Source: Devosia sp. FKR38 | GTDB taxonomy: Bacteria > Pseudomonadota > Alphaproteobacteria > Rhizobiales > Devosiaceae | NCBI RefSeq assembly: GCF_005222805.1 | Contig: NZ_STGC01000005.1 | Location: forward strand, 62,001-126,000 | Reading direction: 5' to 3' | DNA: 64,000 nt | In this document: one piece after another, positions 52,643-61,700 of the stretch | How the letters are laid out: each line of letters starts with the position of its first letter | Numbering within the stretch: position 1 is the stretch's first letter | The notes under the pieces: generated by a model | What the model saw: the letters and a program-made list of their open reading frames with translations, nothing else | Database searches by the model: none | What the model was told of the DNA's origin: nothing | Program-made: the position numbers and the translations under genes

Positions 52643-53674
52643 ATGCCACACAAGACATTCTTTGCCTTCATTCTCCCCTCGCTCATCGCGATGGTGCTGT
52701 TCATTGCCCTGCCCATCGTTTCGGTGGTGGTGCAGAGCCTTTATGTCGAGCATCCGCGCATTCTGGTTGAGGTCGAGAATTGCCAGCCCTTCGGAGGCTG
52801 CACCAAGGAAGTGCGCGTCGATTCCGCGGCCATGCAGGACCTGGAACGCAGCCAGCCGATGGGCCAGTTCAATGGCCTGGGCACCTATCTCAACCGCGGT
52901 CATCTGGCCGTCGACGAGATCGGCGCCATCCTCGCCGATAATACCGGTCCGGGCGATGTGCTCAGCCGCATCTACAATCTGCCTTTCTACAAGGCGCTCG
53001 CCTTCACTCTGGTGTTCTGTTTTGTGGTGACGCCGCTGGCCATGGCGCTGGGCTTTGTCATCGCCCTGGCGGTCAATGCCGTGCCCAAGGTCATCAAGGG
53101 GCCGGTAATCTTCTTTTCGCTGCTGCCCATGATCATCACGCCGCTGGTGGGCTCGCTCATCCTGTATTGGATGATCCAGTCCAACGGCATCATCGGCGCC
53201 TCGCTGCAGCATCTGTTCAACGATCCGACGCTGTCGCTGCGCGCCTCGCCCCTCCTCACCTGGCTGTCGCTGCTGTTCTATGGCGTGTGGAGCAATGCGC
53301 CGTTCAGCTTCGTGGTGTTCTATGCCGGCCTGCAGACCGTGCCGGGCGATACGCTGGAATCGGCCATGATCGACGGCGCCAGTCGCTGGGAGCGCATACG
53401 CTACGTCATCATCCCCCATCTGATGCCGCTGGCCACCTTCGTGGCCCTGGTGCAGCTGATGGACAACTTCCGCGTCTTCGAACCCATTGTCGGCTTCTCG
53501 GCCGAGGCCAATGCCACCTCGCTGAGCTGGATGGTCTTTAATGACCTCAGCGGCGATGCGCAGCTGTTCGGCTCGGCCGGGGCGACATCGGTGCTGACCA
53601 TCATCGGCGTCATCATCCTGCTCACGCCCGTGCTGATCCGCACCTGGCGCGACTTCAATCACAAGGTGGTCTGA
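52643..53674 (+). CDS. ABC importer permease (UgpA/MalF type)
   Basis: 343 residues from ATG 52643. The membrane helices begin with FFAFILPSLIAMVLFIALPI. A long periplasmic insertion (about residues 40-105, with a Cys pair QPFGGCTKE and ENCQ) precedes the core permease, as in MalF-like proteins. The EAA loop ESAMIDGASRWERIRYVIIP is near residue 245. It pairs with the next permease, which begins one base after this stop. Confidence 0.88.
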   Translation: MPHKTFFAFILPSLIAMVLFIALPIVSVVVQSLYVEHPRILVEVENCQPFGGCTKEVRVDSAAMQDLERSQPMGQFNGLGTYLNRGHLAVDEIGAILADNTGPGDVLSRIYNLPFYKALAFTLVFCFVVTPLAMALGFVIALAVNAVPKVIKGPVIFFSLLPMIITPLVGSLILYWMIQSNGIIGASLQHLFNDPTLSLRASPLLTWLSLLFYGVWSNAPFSFVVFYAGLQTVPGDTLESAMIDGASRWERIRYVIIPHLMPLATFVALVQLMDNFRVFEPIVGFSAEANATSLSWMVFNDLSGDAQLFGSAGATSVLTIIGVIILLTPVLIRTWRDFNHKVV

Positions 53675-53675
53675 C

Positions 53676-54563
53676 ATGTCCGAAGCCACGCAATCCCAAA
53701 GGCGTCCGCTGGCGCTCAACCTGCTGATCACGGCGTTCATCGTGTTCTGGCTGGTACTGGCCGCCTTTCCCTTTGTCTGGACGGTCTGGGGATCGTTCAA
53801 GGTCGAGCCCGACTTCTTCTCCCGCGAGAGCTGGTGGAACGCCATTTTCGGCACCTATACCAAGGCCCAGACCGGTAGCGCCTTCACCGGCGAGGGCTAT
53901 TACGGCGCCTGGGTGACGCGCGAATTCTGGCGCGCCGTCGGCAATACGGCCATCGTCACGCTCAGCGTCACGGTGATCTCGCTGACGCTGGGCACGCTGG
54001 GCGGCTATGCCTTGGCGCGCTCGGGACAGCGCTATGCCTTCTGGATCCTGATCGCGGCGCTGGTGTTCCGCGCCATGCCGCATATCACCCTGGTCTCGGG
54101 TTATCTGCTGCCCTTCTTCCAGCTCAATATCTGGGGCGTGCTGCCCACCTCCATCATCGTTCTGGTGGCGATCAATCAGCCCTTCACGCTTTGGATGCTG
54201 CATTCCTTCTTTCTCTCGATCCCCAAGGATCTTGATGAAAGTGCCATGGTGGACGGCTGCTCGCGTTTCGAGGCGTTTCGCCGCGTCATCATTCCGGTGA
54301 TGTGGCCCGGCGTGGTCACCACCGGCCTGTTCAGCTTCCTGCTCGCCTACAACGACTTTGCCACCACCTCCATGCTGCTCAGCGCCGACAACCAGACCAT
54401 GGTGCCCAAGATCTCGAGCTTCCTGGGCTCTGTGCAGGAGGCGGGCAATGTCATGTATGCCGTGGCGGCCGTGGTGTCGGCGACGGTGCCGCTCTTCATC
54501 CTCGTGCTCTTTTTCCAACGCCAGATCGTCAGCGGATTGACCGCCGGCGCAGTGAAAGGCTGA
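53676..54563 (+). CDS. ABC importer permease (UgpE/MalG type)
   Basis: 295 residues. Six membrane helices; EAA loop ESAMVDGCSRFEAFRRVIIP near residue 190. The N-terminal helix ALNLLITAFIVFWLVLAAFP is followed by a periplasmic stretch typical of MalG. It starts one base after the first permease and four bases before the ATPase gene. Confidence 0.9.
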   Translation: MSEATQSQRRPLALNLLITAFIVFWLVLAAFPFVWTVWGSFKVEPDFFSRESWWNAIFGTYTKAQTGSAFTGEGYYGAWVTREFWRAVGNTAIVTLSVTVISLTLGTLGGYALARSGQRYAFWILIAALVFRAMPHITLVSGYLLPFFQLNIWGVLPTSIIVLVAINQPFTLWMLHSFFLSIPKDLDESAMVDGCSRFEAFRRVIIPVMWPGVVTTGLFSFLLAYNDFATTSMLLSADNQTMVPKISSFLGSVQEAGNVMYAVAAVVSATVPLFILVLFFQRQIVSGLTAGAVKG

Positions 54564-54567
54564 TCCA

Positions 54568-55626
54568 ATGGCTCAGATCCGTCTCAAGAACGTCTCCAAG
54601 CGCTGGAACAGCTTTGTGGGTGTCAAGGACTTCAACCTCGACATCGCCGACCAGGAATTCCTGGTCCTGCTCGGCCCATCGGGCTGCGGCAAAACCACGA
54701 CCATGCGCATGATTGCGGGGCTGGAAGACATCACCGAGGGCGAAATCTGGATCGGCGACCGCCTGGTCAACCGGCTCGAGCCCAAGGACCGTGACATCTC
54801 GATGGTCTTTCAGAGCTATGGGCTCTATCCCAACATGACCGTCTACGAAAACATCCGCTTCCCGCTCAAGGTGCGCAAGGTGCCCCAGGAGCAGCATCAT
54901 GAGCGCGTCATGGCGGCCAGCAAGATGGTGGAGCTCGACGACTTCCTGCAGCGCCGCCCGGCGGCTCTGTCGGGCGGACAGCGGCAGCGCGTGGCGCTGG
55001 CTCGCGCCATTGTGCGCGAGCCCAATGCCTTCCTGATGGACGAGCCGCTGAGCAATCTGGACGCCAAGCTGCGCGTCTCGACCCGCGCGCAGATCAAGAA
55101 CCTGCACCATACGCTCAAGCGCACCACCATCTATGTCACCCACGACCAGATCGAGGCCATGACCCTGGCCGACCGGGTGGTGGTAATGAGCAAGGGGCTG
55201 ATCCAGCAGGTCGGCACGCCGATGGAAATCTATGATCGCCCGGCCAATACCTTCGTCGCGAGCTTCATCGGCTCGCCGGCGATGAACCTGGTGCATGGCG
55301 AGATCGCCGACGGCGTCTTCACCGGCGACAGCATTCGCGTCTCTGGCCTATCCCGCGCCGTACGCGGTCCAGTGACGCTGGGCTTCCGGGCCGAGGACGC
55401 CATGCTGGCCACCGAGAGCGGGCAAATTGAGGCGCCTATCTATACGGTCGAACTGCTGGGCGAGGCCACGATGCTGTCGATGCGCGTGGCAGGCGAGCTG
55501 GTCTCGATCAAGGTCGGCAAGGACTATCGGGCCGAGATCGGCGATGTGGCGCGGGTGACTATCCCCGCCGCCGCCTGCCACCTCTTCGACCGGACCACCG
55601 GTGCGCGTATCATCCCGGGCAACTGA
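54568..55626 (+). CDS. ABC importer ATP-binding protein (UgpC/MalK type)
   Basis: 352 residues. Walker A GPSGCGKTT (residues 36-44), Q-loop FQSYGLYPNM, signature LSGGQRQRVALARAI, Walker B AFLMDEPLSNLD and H-loop YVTHDQIEA, then a TOBE domain (LGFRAEDAML). It energises the two permeases encoded just upstream. The amidase gene follows one base after its stop. Confidence 0.94.
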   Translation: MAQIRLKNVSKRWNSFVGVKDFNLDIADQEFLVLLGPSGCGKTTTMRMIAGLEDITEGEIWIGDRLVNRLEPKDRDISMVFQSYGLYPNMTVYENIRFPLKVRKVPQEQHHERVMAASKMVELDDFLQRRPAALSGGQRQRVALARAIVREPNAFLMDEPLSNLDAKLRVSTRAQIKNLHHTLKRTTIYVTHDQIEAMTLADRVVVMSKGLIQQVGTPMEIYDRPANTFVASFIGSPAMNLVHGEIADGVFTGDSIRVSGLSRAVRGPVTLGFRAEDAMLATESGQIEAPIYTVELLGEATMLSMRVAGELVSIKVGKDYRAEIGDVARVTIPAAACHLFDRTTGARIIPGN

Positions 55627-55627
55627 C

Positions 55628-57166
55628 ATGCCTGCGCAGGAGCCTGAAGTGCCAACTGATCCCGCCGACACAGATCGTCGCGCCCGCTTCGACGCCGCCG
55701 TTGCGCGCCATGGCCTGGCGCTGACTGCAGCAGAGCTGGACAGCGTCTTTGCGCTGGCGGACTGGATGAACCAGGGGTTGGTGCAGCTCGACGGGCCGGC
55801 GGGGACAGTGGACGCTGCTGCCGCGCTCGATTTGAGCCTGGTCGAACAGGGCCGCATGCTGCGCGATGGGCGCTTGACCTCGGTGGCGCTGGTCGAGGCG
55901 AGCCTCGATCGCATTGCCCGGCGCGACCCGGCCTATGGCGCCTTTTATGTGGTGAGCGCCGAGCGGGCGCTGGCCGACGCGGCCCGGGCTGACGCCGAAC
56001 TGGCCGCTGGAACCGACCGCGGCCCGCTGCATGGCATTCCCATTGGCATCAAGGATCTGATTGATATCGCCGGCCTGCCCACCACGGCCGATGCGCCGGG
56101 CCGGGCCAATGCCATCGCCACGGAGGACGCCGAAGTCGCCGCGCGCCTGGTGGCCGGCGGCGCCGTGCTGATGGGCAAGCTTGCGACCTATGAATGGGGC
56201 ACGGTCGGGCCGGACAAGCGCGGCCTGTTTCCCCCGGCGCGCAATCCCTGGAGCCTCGATCACATCACTGGCGGGTCTTCTTCGGGCAGCGCAGTGGCTG
56301 TGGCTGGCGGGCTGCTGCGCACCACAATTGGCACAGACACCGGCGGCTCGCTGCGCGGTCCAGCCTTTTATTGCGGCGTGGTTGGCCTCAAGCCGACCCT
56401 GGGCGCCGTCCCCAAGCGCGGCGCGCTGGGCATGTCGGCCAGCATGGACCATATCGGCCCGATCAGCGCGAGCGTGGCCGAGGCGGCTCTGACGCTGGAC
56501 GTCATCTCCGGCGGCCAGGCGTCGCGCCGGCTCGGCCAGGCGGTCAGCGGGCTGCGCATTGGCTATGCGCGGAGCTGGTTCGCCAACGATCCCCAGACCA
56601 TGCCGGCGGTGCTGGCCGCAATGGACGCAGCGGTTTCGACACTGTCCGAATTGGGTGCGGTGATCAACGAGGTCGATCTACCGGACTATCCCGCCATCGA
56701 GGTGGCTGCGGCGGCCATCCTGCACCGCGAGAGCTTCGACTATCATTCTGCCGAACTGCGCGCGCATCCGGAGGCCTATGGGCGGCGAACGTTTTTGAGT
56801 CTCTCGGCCGGCGTCGCAGTAACCGACGGGCAACTGGCCGCCGCCCAGCGGGCAGGGGTCGCCTTTCGCGCGGCCGTCGACACACTGTTGGACCAGCACG
56901 ATGCCCTGATCACCGTCGGGGCGCTGACCACGGCCTTGCTGGCTGCGCCCTTCGAAGAAGAGGCTGTTTGGACCCCGATGCGGACCATTGGCTTCAATGT
57001 CAGCGGCCACCCGGTGCTGGCCCTGCCGGTGGGGTTCCATGACGGTCTGCCCATCGGCATGCAGATCATTGGCCGCCACCATGATGAGGCCGGGATCGTC
57101 CAGATCGGTGATGCCTTCGAGCGCGCCACCGACCACGCGGTGCAGCGACCTCCGACCATAGTCTAA
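55628..57166 (+). CDS. Amidase-signature hydrolase
   Basis: 512 residues from ATG 55628, directly after the ATPase stop. The Ser-Ser-Lys triad is complete: Lys in PIGIKDLIDIAG, cis-Ser in ITGGSSSGSAVAVAG and nucleophile Ser in TDTGGSLRGPA. It cleaves a carboxamide (or carbamate/ureido) bond. Its place as the last gene of an importer operon suggests that the imported compound, or a direct derivative, is an amide. An N-terminal helical extension of about 60 residues precedes the signature domain. Substrate unknown. Confidence 0.9.
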   Translation: MPAQEPEVPTDPADTDRRARFDAAVARHGLALTAAELDSVFALADWMNQGLVQLDGPAGTVDAAAALDLSLVEQGRMLRDGRLTSVALVEASLDRIARRDPAYGAFYVVSAERALADAARADAELAAGTDRGPLHGIPIGIKDLIDIAGLPTTADAPGRANAIATEDAEVAARLVAGGAVLMGKLATYEWGTVGPDKRGLFPPARNPWSLDHITGGSSSGSAVAVAGGLLRTTIGTDTGGSLRGPAFYCGVVGLKPTLGAVPKRGALGMSASMDHIGPISASVAEAALTLDVISGGQASRRLGQAVSGLRIGYARSWFANDPQTMPAVLAAMDAAVSTLSELGAVINEVDLPDYPAIEVAAAAILHRESFDYHSAELRAHPEAYGRRTFLSLSAGVAVTDGQLAAAQRAGVAFRAAVDTLLDQHDALITVGALTTALLAAPFEEEAVWTPMRTIGFNVSGHPVLALPVGFHDGLPIGMQIIGRHHDEAGIVQIGDAFERATDHAVQRPPTIV

Positions 57167-57217
57167 CGCCAGGGGCCGCATTATTTGCGGACGCTGACGA
57201 TCCCCGAGTTTACAAAT

Positions 57218-57233
57218 TTGCATACGTATGCAA
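57218..57233. promoter_or_regulatory. TTGCATACGTATGCAA operator before the HisD-SDR-LacI operon
   Basis: A perfect 16-bp palindrome, 33 bp before the HisD-like start. It matches the sites at 51009, 51032, 60457 and 63838. The downstream operon encodes a LacI regulator, making this an autoregulatory site by inference. Confidence 0.8.
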
Positions 57234-57266
57234 GATGATTAGCAGCAAGAATACGGGAGCGGCAAA

Positions 57267-58595
57267 ATGCCAGTCTGGCTCAAGCGCGGTAAGGATGTCG
57301 AAGAGCGGGCGGAGGCCGATCGCCAGGTGCGCGCGACGGTCGAAACCATCCTGGGCGACATCGAGAAGCGCGGCGATGTGGCCGTGCGGGAACTGTCGCA
57401 GCGCTTTGATAAATGGGACCGCATGGACTTCCGTCTCAGCCACCGCGAGATCGACGATTGCCTGGCCCAACTCACCGACCAGGATCTGGTCGACATTGAA
57501 TTCGCCCAGACCCAGGTGCGCAATTTCGCCCGCGCCCAGCGCGCGACCATGCAGGATCTCGAGGTCGAAACACTGCCCGGCGTGATCCTGGGCCACAAGC
57601 ATGTGCCGATCAACGCCGTGGGCTGCTACGTCCCCGGCGGCAAATATCCCCTGCTGGCTTCGGCCCATATGTCGGTGATCACCGCCAAGGTGGCCGGCAG
57701 CGAGCGGGTCATTACTTGTGCTCCACCGTTTGGAGGCAAGCCGGCGCCGGCTGTCGTCGCCGCACAGGCGATGGCCGGCGCCGATGAGATCTATGTCCTG
57801 GGTGGCATCCAGGCCATTGGCGCCATGGCCATCGGCACCGAGAGCATTGCTGCCGTCGACATGCTGGTGGGCCCCGGCAACGCCTTCGTCGCCGAAGCCA
57901 AGCGGCAGCTCTATGGCCGCGTCGGCATCGACCTCTTCGCCGGCCCCACCGAGACGCTGGTGATCGCCGACGACACGGTGGACGGCGAAATCTGCGCCAC
58001 CGACCTGCTGGGACAGGCCGAGCATGGCCCTACCAGCCCGGCGATTCTGTTGACCAATTCGGAGAAGCTGGCGCGCGAGACCATGGCCGAGATCGAGCGG
58101 CTTTTGGAGATCCTGCCGACCGGCGAGATCGCCCGGAAGTCATGGGCGGACTATGGCGAAGTGATCGTCTGCGCCGACTATGATGAAATGCTGGCTGAAG
58201 CCGACCGCATCGCCTCCGAACATGTGCAGGTGATGACCGACCGCGACATGTGGTTCCGCGATAACCTGACCAATTATGGCGCCCTGTTCCTGGGGCCCCG
58301 CACCAATGTGGCCTATGGCGACAAGGTGATTGGCACCAATCACACCCTCCCCACCATGAAGGCGGCGCGCTATACGGGTGGCCTGTGGGTAGGGAAGTTC
58401 ATGAAGACCTGTACGTGGCAGACCGTCACGACCGATGCGGCTTCGGCCATGATCGGCGAATATGGCTCGCGCCTGAGCATGCTCGAAGGCTTTGTTGGCC
58501 ACGCTGAGCAAGCCAATGTCCGCGTTCGCCGCTATGGCGGTCGCAACATTCCCTATGGCACCGGCGCGACGCCGCGCACCGAGGCGGCCGAATAA
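57267..58595 (+). CDS. HisD-family dehydrogenase (sulfopropanediol 3-dehydrogenase/HpsN-like), paralogue 1
   Basis: 442 residues, ATG with GGGAGCGG upstream. It has the histidinol-dehydrogenase fold, with the zinc and catalytic residues kept: QAEH (GQAEHGPTS), EH in IASEHVQVM, Asp in [13 protein letters not shown] and the C-terminal His in [13 protein letters not shown]. HisD enzymes oxidise an alcohol to a carboxylate in two NAD steps. It is not in a his operon and lies in a LacI-controlled catabolic cluster, so it most likely oxidises another primary alcohol; the closest known function is oxidation of dihydroxypropanesulfonate (HpsN). Substrate unproven. Confidence 0.85.
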   Translation: MPVWLKRGKDVEERAEADRQVRATVETILGDIEKRGDVAVRELSQRFDKWDRMDFRLSHREIDDCLAQLTDQDLVDIEFAQTQVRNFARAQRATMQDLEVETLPGVILGHKHVPINAVGCYVPGGKYPLLASAHMSVITAKVAGSERVITCAPPFGGKPAPAVVAAQAMAGADEIYVLGGIQAIGAMAIGTESIAAVDMLVGPGNAFVAEAKRQLYGRVGIDLFAGPTETLVIADDTVDGEICATDLLGQAEHGPTSPAILLTNSEKLARETMAEIERLLEILPTGEIARKSWADYGEVIVCADYDEMLAEADRIASEHVQVMTDRDMWFRDNLTNYGALFLGPRTNVAYGDKVIGTNHTLPTMKAARYTGGLWVGKFMKTCTWQTVTTDAASAMIGEYGSRLSMLEGFVGHAEQANVRVRRYGGRNIPYGTGATPRTEAAE

Positions 58596-58596
58596 A

Positions 58597-59361
58597 ATGA
58601 GCCTGCCGCGCACACCCAGCTTCCGCCTCGATGGCAAGCGGGCCCTCATCACCGGGGGCACGCGCGGCATCGGGCTGGCGGCTGCGGCGGCGCTGGCCGA
58701 GGCAGGTGCCGCCGTGACCATTGCGGCGCGCACGGCGGGCGATATCGAATCCGTCGTCAACCAGATGGCCGATGCCGGCCTCGCCGCCGAGGGCGTGGCC
58801 CTCGACATCACCGATAGCGACGTGGTCCGGGCCTTCGTCAATGACGTCGATCCCTTCCAGATCCTGGTCAATTCGGCCGGCATGGCGCGCCATTCCGCCT
58901 TTGCCGATATTACCGCGGCCAATTACCAGGCCGTGATGGATCTCAATCTGTCCGCGACCCTGTTCGTGTCCCAGGCCGTGGTGGCGCGGCTGGTGGCGGC
59001 GGGCCTGCCCGGATCGATCATCCATGTGTCATCGCAGATGGGCCATGTCGCTGGCCCCGACCGGGCGGTCTATGCCGCCAGCAAGTTTGCTGTTGAAGGG
59101 CTATCAAAGGCCATGGCCATCGAGCTGGGAGCCCATAATATCAGGGTCAACACGGTGTGCCCGACGTTCATCGAGACCGAGCTGACCGCGGCCAGCCTCA
59201 GCGACCCCGCGTTCCGCAACTGGGTGCTGTCCAAGATCAAGCTTGGCCGGCTGGGGCGGGTGGAGGATATCATGGGGCCGATTGTTTTTCTGGCCTCCGA
59301 GGCCGCGGCGCTGGTGACCGGCACGTCACTACTGGTGGATGGCGGATGGACAGCGGAGTAA
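58597..59361 (+). CDS. SDR-family oxidoreductase
   Basis: 254 residues from ATG 58597, one base after the HisD-like stop. NAD(P) motif LITGGTRGIGLAAAAAL, NSAGMARHS, active-site Ser in HVSSQMGHV and YAASK dyad. It resembles gluconate 5-dehydrogenase and 3-oxoacyl reductase types. It would work on the same pathway as the HisD-like enzyme. Its 3' end overlaps the LacI gene by 16 bp. Confidence 0.87.
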   Translation: MSLPRTPSFRLDGKRALITGGTRGIGLAAAAALAEAGAAVTIAARTAGDIESVVNQMADAGLAAEGVALDITDSDVVRAFVNDVDPFQILVNSAGMARHSAFADITAANYQAVMDLNLSATLFVSQAVVARLVAAGLPGSIIHVSSQMGHVAGPDRAVYAASKFAVEGLSKAMAIELGAHNIRVNTVCPTFIETELTAASLSDPAFRNWVLSKIKLGRLGRVEDIMGPIVFLASEAAALVTGTSLLVDGGWTAE

Positions 59362-60416
59362 AAAAGCCGGGCGTGACCTCCTCGCAGGTCGCCGAGCACG
59401 CTGGCGTTTCGCAGTCGGCCGTGTCGCGCACCTTTACGCCCGGCGCCTCCATATCATCCAAGACGCGCCAGAAGGTGCTGGCCTCGGCCAAGACGCTGGG
59501 CTACCGCCCCAATGCCATTGCCCGCTCACTGATCACCAACCGGTCCCGCATCATCGCGGTGGTGATGGCCTATCTTGAAAACCTGTTCTATCCCGACGTG
59601 CTTGAGGAGCTGGGCCGGGCGCTGGCTGCCGAAAATTACCATCTGCTGCTGTTCACCGGCTTCATGGATCGCGACAGCGACCCGGTGTTTGACCAATTGA
59701 TGCAGTATCGCGTCGACGGCATCATCCTGGCGTCGACGTCGCTGTCATCGGAGCTGTCCGAGGAATGCGCGACCGCCGGCATTCCCGTGGTGCTGTTCAA
59801 CCGGACCACCGGGCGTGACGCGGTCTCGAGCGTGACCACGCGCAACCGTGAAGGCGGCAAGCGCATAGCCGAGTTTCTGGTCGCCGGTGGCCATAAGAGC
59901 TTTGGCTATATCGCCGGCCTTGAGAACTCCTCGACCAATCGCGACCGCTTCCAGGGCTATAGCGAAGGGCTGGCCGCCCATGGCCACACCAGCATTGCTG
60001 TCGAGACGGGCAATTACTCGCGCATCGACGCGCAGGACGCCGCGCGCCGCATGTTTGCGCGTCCGAACCGGCCCGACGCGCTGTTTGTCGCCAACGATCA
60101 CATGGCCGTCGCCGTGATGGACGTTGCCCGCTACGAGTTCGGCCTGCAGATCCCTGATGATATCTCCATTGTCGGCTATGACGATGTGGGACCGGCTACC
60201 TGGACCTCCTATGGCATCACGTCGATGAGCCAGCCGGTCAAGCGCATGGTCGAGGCCACGGTCGACATCCTGATGGACCAGATCGCCAGCGGCGAGATCG
60301 AGGCTGAGCACCGCATTCTCAATGGTGAACTGATCGTGCGCACCTCGGCGCGCCTGCCCGCCACCGGCATCGTCGTGCGCGACGGCCAACAGATCTACCG
60401 GCCCAAGGAGGCGTGA
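59346..60416 (+). CDS. LacI-family transcriptional regulator, probable master of the TTGCAT regulon
   Basis: 356 residues from ATG 59346, inside the end of the SDR gene. HTH: VTSSQVAEHAGVSQSAVSRT; hinge YRPNAIARSLITNRS; ligand domain with LFYPDVLEELGRALAAENYH and LFVANDHMAVAVMDVARYEF. It is the only regulator embedded in the HisD cluster, and its operon carries the shared palindrome, so it is the best candidate to bind all five TTGCAT-N4-ATGCAA sites. Confidence 0.88.
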   Translation: MDSGVKKPGVTSSQVAEHAGVSQSAVSRTFTPGASISSKTRQKVLASAKTLGYRPNAIARSLITNRSRIIAVVMAYLENLFYPDVLEELGRALAAENYHLLLFTGFMDRDSDPVFDQLMQYRVDGIILASTSLSSELSEECATAGIPVVLFNRTTGRDAVSSVTTRNREGGKRIAEFLVAGGHKSFGYIAGLENSSTNRDRFQGYSEGLAAHGHTSIAVETGNYSRIDAQDAARRMFARPNRPDALFVANDHMAVAVMDVARYEFGLQIPDDISIVGYDDVGPATWTSYGITSMSQPVKRMVEATVDILMDQIASGEIEAEHRILNGELIVRTSARLPATGIVVRDGQQIYRPKEA

Positions 60417-60428
60417 TGCTCATGTCGC

Positions 60429-60447
60429 GCCTTGCGGGCTTTTTTTT
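60429..60447 (+). terminator. Short terminator after the LacI gene
   Basis: A short GC-rich hairpin (GCCT/GGGC, loop TGC) is followed by eight T residues (60440-60447), 13 bases after the LacI stop. The stem is weak, so confidence is moderate. Confidence 0.5.
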
Positions 60448-60456
60448 CGTTGCTCT

Positions 60457-60472
60457 ATGCATACGAATGCAA
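60457..60472. promoter_or_regulatory. ATGCATACGAATGCAA operator before the bicupin gene
   Basis: It matches TTGCAT-N4-ATGCAA except for the first base. It lies 46 bp before the bicupin start and right after the terminator of the LacI gene. Confidence 0.72.
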
Positions 60473-60517
60473 TTTTCGATCAAAAGCACTCTCTTCTGCG
60501 CGTGAAAGGACTGTCCC

Positions 60518-61555
60518 ATGACCGTTTGGACTCAATCTGAAATGGAAAAACGCCTGGTGCGTTACGCTGACCTCAAGGGGCTCCGGAACGCCTTTATCGA
60601 TGCCCGTACACCCGGTTCCGACCGCAAGGAAAACTTCACCATCATCGGGCCGGGCGTCAGCGAGAACCCCGCCCAGGTAGTGCATATCCCCGAGGCCCAT
60701 GGCTTCAACTTCGGCGCAGCCCGCCAACCCTTTGGCTGCACCAATTCCCAGCACAGCCACCTGACCGCCGAGACCTTTCTGGTCCACACCGGCAAGTGGC
60801 GCTTCGTCTTCGGCGCCAACAAGGACGAAGGCTACCTCGACGTCGAGCCGGGTGATGTGGCGACGGTGCCAACCCATATGTTCCGCGGATTTGAAAAGCG
60901 TGACGAAGGCACTGGCTTCCTGGCCGTGGTGCTGGGTCATGATGATCCCGGCAAGGTGGTCTGGGCGCCTTCAGTGTTCAAGATGGCCGAGGACTTCGGG
61001 CTCAAGCTGCTCAAAGGCGGCAAGCTGATCGACACCACGCTGGGCGAAAAAGTGCCCGAGGGCGCCGAACTCGAACAGCCGCCCACGCCCGAAAAGCTGC
61101 GGGAACTGGCGACCCCACCGATGTCTGTGCTGGGCCAGTACTATCTGCCCCATGCCAAGATGGTCGGCAATCCGGGCTCGGCGCTCGCCAGCGAAGGTGT
61201 CGAGGAAGCCGCGCTGATCGGCGATGTCGATGCAGCCGATGGCTTCAAGGCCGGCCCGATCGTCGGCCATTGGCAGCACGGCTTTGCCCTGCGCCGTCTC
61301 AAGCTCGCTACGGGCGCAACGATCCCAGCGCACAGCCGCGCCGAGCAGGAAGTGATCTTCGTGCAGTCCGGCACGCTGGAGTTCAACTGGGCCGACGGCA
61401 AGCTGATCCTGGGCGCTGGCGATACACTGACCGTGCCGGTTGGCCTGGCGCATGGCTTCCGCAATCCGGCATCTGCAGACGCGATTGCCTTTGTCGTGCG
61501 CGGCGCCGCCGCACCGGCAGCGCCCGTCTGGGCCACGGCCAAGGCAGCTGAATAG
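60518..61555 (+). CDS. Bicupin protein, possible dioxygenase or isomerase
   Basis: 345 residues; AAAGG nine bases before the ATG. Two cupin domains are visible: the first around residues 60-135 with NSQHSHLTAETFLVHTG, KWRFVFG and DVEPGDVATVPTHMFRGF; the second around 245-330 with ATIPAHSRAEQEVIFVQSG and LGAGDTLTVPVGLAHGFRN. Histidines and glutamates of metal sites are present in both (HSH...E...H; HSR.EQE...H). It is single-gene by spacing but shares the operator. A pathway enzyme acting on a ring or keto-acid intermediate is plausible; function not recognised. Confidence 0.78.
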   Translation: MTVWTQSEMEKRLVRYADLKGLRNAFIDARTPGSDRKENFTIIGPGVSENPAQVVHIPEAHGFNFGAARQPFGCTNSQHSHLTAETFLVHTGKWRFVFGANKDEGYLDVEPGDVATVPTHMFRGFEKRDEGTGFLAVVLGHDDPGKVVWAPSVFKMAEDFGLKLLKGGKLIDTTLGEKVPEGAELEQPPTPEKLRELATPPMSVLGQYYLPHAKMVGNPGSALASEGVEEAALIGDVDAADGFKAGPIVGHWQHGFALRRLKLATGATIPAHSRAEQEVIFVQSGTLEFNWADGKLILGAGDTLTVPVGLAHGFRNPASADAIAFVVRGAAAPAAPVWATAKAAE

Positions 61556-61564
61556 AGCGGTGAC

Positions 61565-61616
61565 GCGGGCCCGTTGCGCCTTCTCCCCGGAGCGGAGAGG
61601 ATGGGACGGGCCCCGC
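61565..61616. repeat. Inverted repeat between the bicupin and RraA genes
   Basis: GCGGGCCCGT (61565-61574) and ACGGGCCCCGC (61606-61616) are nearly complementary arms around a 31-base loop that itself contains CTCCCCGGAGCGGAGAGG. No T-run; possibly an RNA-processing or stability element. Confidence 0.5.
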
Positions 61617-61700
61617 GGCTCATGATCAATAACTGAACGTCGCCTGGCGCAGCGCGCCGACAGTCCCATCCCGGGCGAGATAAACACTGCGGAGGACGCC

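Noticed and set aside
57267-58595. Firm naming as hpsN and a sulfonate (DHPS) pathway
   Set aside because: The HisD-like proteins fit the group, but no sulfolactate lyase, sulfite handling gene or other sulfonate enzyme adjoins them; the TauE gene at 30100 is 27 kb away and in another context.
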